This document shows, piece after piece, positions 63,207-64,000 of a stretch of DNA of 64,000 bases. The notes beneath the pieces were generated by a model that worked only from the letters and a program-made list of their open reading frames with translations, made no database searches and was not told the origin of the DNA. The position numbers and the translations under genes were made by a program. The DNA is from Streptomyces griseoviridis (GTDB lineage: Bacteria > Actinomycetota > Actinomycetes > Streptomycetales > Streptomycetaceae): NCBI RefSeq assembly GCF_005222485.1, contig NZ_CP029078.1:992001-1056000 (forward strand), written 5' to 3'. How positions within the stretch are numbered: the stretch's first letter is position 1; the number at the start of each line of letters is the position of its first letter.

Positions 63207-63995
63207 TCACGGCAGGTCGTCCAGGCGGCCCCGCACCACGGCGGGCCCCGCCACCAGGACCCGGTCACCGGCGAGGGTCACCGACAGGCGCCCGCCGCGC
63301 TCGGAGAGCTGGAGGGCGGACATCGTCTCCCTGCCCGTCCGCTCCGCCCAGTACGGCGCCAGTTTGCAGTGCGCGGAGACGCAGACCTGGTCCTCGTCGA
63401 CCCCGAGGGCGGGGAAGAAGGTGCGGGAGACGAAGTCCGCGCCGCCGCCCCTGGCGGTCACCACGTGCCCGCGGCAGTCGATCGCCGCGAGCGCCTCGAA
63501 GTCGGGCTTGAGGGAGGCGACGTCGTCCACCGACCCGACCTCGACGAGGATGTCGTCCTCGGCGCGCTCGCACGCCGTGACCTCCACCCCGAGCGCCTTC
63601 TCGAGGCCGGGCGGCGGGGTGATGGGCACGGTGCGCATCACCGGCAGGTCGATGGCGAACCCGCCGTCCACCCGGTGGGTGTACAGCTCGCCCGCGCCGG
63701 TCTCGAAGACCAGCGGGAGCGCGTCGTCGACCCCGCCCGCCTCGTGCAGGTAGCAGGCGCTCGCCACGGTGGCGTGACCGCAGATGTTGAGTTCCTTGCC
63801 GGGGGTGAACCAGCGCACCCGGTAGCGGTCCTCGGTCAGCCGGTGCAGGAAGGCGAGGGTGGGCAGCCCCGCCGCGCGGGCGGCGCCCTGCATCCGGTCG
63901 GCCGGTGGCAGGCCGTCGGGGCAGAGCACGACACCGGCCGGGTTGCCCCGGAACTCGGCGTCCGCGAAGGCGTCAACCAACCAGATCTCCGTCAC
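63207..63995 (-). CDS. PhzF-like protein with altered catalytic Glu; start near window edge
   Basis: At least 262 residues starting at GTG 63995, 5 bases from the window end, so the true start may lie outside. PhzF/diaminopimelate-epimerase fold markers are FRGNPAGVVL, LNICGHATVASACYL and VCVSAHCKLAPYWAERTG. In PhzF the catalytic Glu sits in a SETAF-like motif; here the position reads LPTLAF, so the Glu is replaced. The protein may be an isomerase with another chemistry, or a non-catalytic member. In this cluster an epimerase-like activity would be useful, because no NRPS epimerase domain is visible. Confidence 0.85.
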   Translation of the reverse strand: MTEIWLVDAFADAEFRGNPAGVVLCPDGLPPADRMQGAARAAGLPTLAFLHRLTEDRYRVRWFTPGKELNICGHATVASACYLHEAGGVDDALPLVFETGAGELYTHRVDGGFAIDLPVMRTVPITPPPGLEKALGVEVTACERAEDDILVEVGSVDDVASLKPDFEALAAIDCRGHVVTARGGGADFVSRTFFPALGVDEDQVCVSAHCKLAPYWAERTGRETMSALQLSERGGRLSVTLAGDRVLVAGPAVVRGRLDDLP

Positions 63996-64000
63996 GGGGC

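Overview
High-GC actinobacterial DNA, almost certainly a Streptomyces chromosome. The evidence is the very strong G/C third-position codon bias, GGAGG-type ribosome sites with GTG and ATG starts, and rare TTA codons in two accessory genes. Family content also fits: xylose isomerase with xylulokinase and a ROK regulator, a CHAT protein, a GAF regulator beside an aldehyde dehydrogenase, and a large NRPS cluster. No rRNA, tRNA or CRISPR array was seen.

Left half (1-30.2 kb) is a patchwork of intact genes and decayed ones. Intact units are a divergent xylA / xylB-ROK locus; a Tat-exported peptidoglycan amidase; a GAF regulator with an aldehyde dehydrogenase; an MBL-fold hydrolase divergent from an AraC regulator; a PhyH oxygenase with an AraC/GyrI regulator; a CHAT protein with a small partner; a nucleotidyltransferase; an MFS exporter; and an SDR. 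Between them lie remnants: a SNF2 helicase joined to a SWIM protein tail, a truncated IS630 transposase abutting a headless NucA/NucB nuclease, a DUF6262 (Tn554-type TnpC-like) gene, a GT2/GtrA gene, a kinase lacking its N-lobe, and MFS and SDR tails. This is typical of a rearranging chromosome-arm zone.

Right half (30.28 kb to the right edge) is one nonribosomal peptide cluster, nearly all on the minus strand. A perfect 24-bp-stem terminator bounds it on the left, and it probably continues past the right edge. It holds four NRPS proteins: (C-lobe)-A-PCP-C, (degenerate C)-A-PCP, docking-C-A-PCP-C-A-PCP, and C-A-PCP-TE. A single polypeptide fuses an ornithine N-hydroxylase to a PaiB/KtzT-like domain, the pair that makes piperazic acid. 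FkbH, a carrier protein and a KAS III-like enzyme suggest a glyceryl-type C3 unit. Two P450s, two PhyH oxygenases, a zinc alcohol dehydrogenase, a PhzF-like protein, a nitroreductase, a VOC protein, a stand-alone thioesterase with a docking domain and an MFS exporter complete it. The plausible product is a piperazate-containing peptide of about five residues, two of them alanine by their adenylation codes.

The most unusual sequence structure is in the 7-kb NRPS gene. Its two adenylation cores are near-identical 1.4-kb direct repeats with extreme strand skew (coding strand rich in G and T), matching the GRINS elements described in assembly-line synthases. Each adenylation domain also carries an in-frame array of 39-bp tandem repeats (five and seven copies) between cores A8 and A9.
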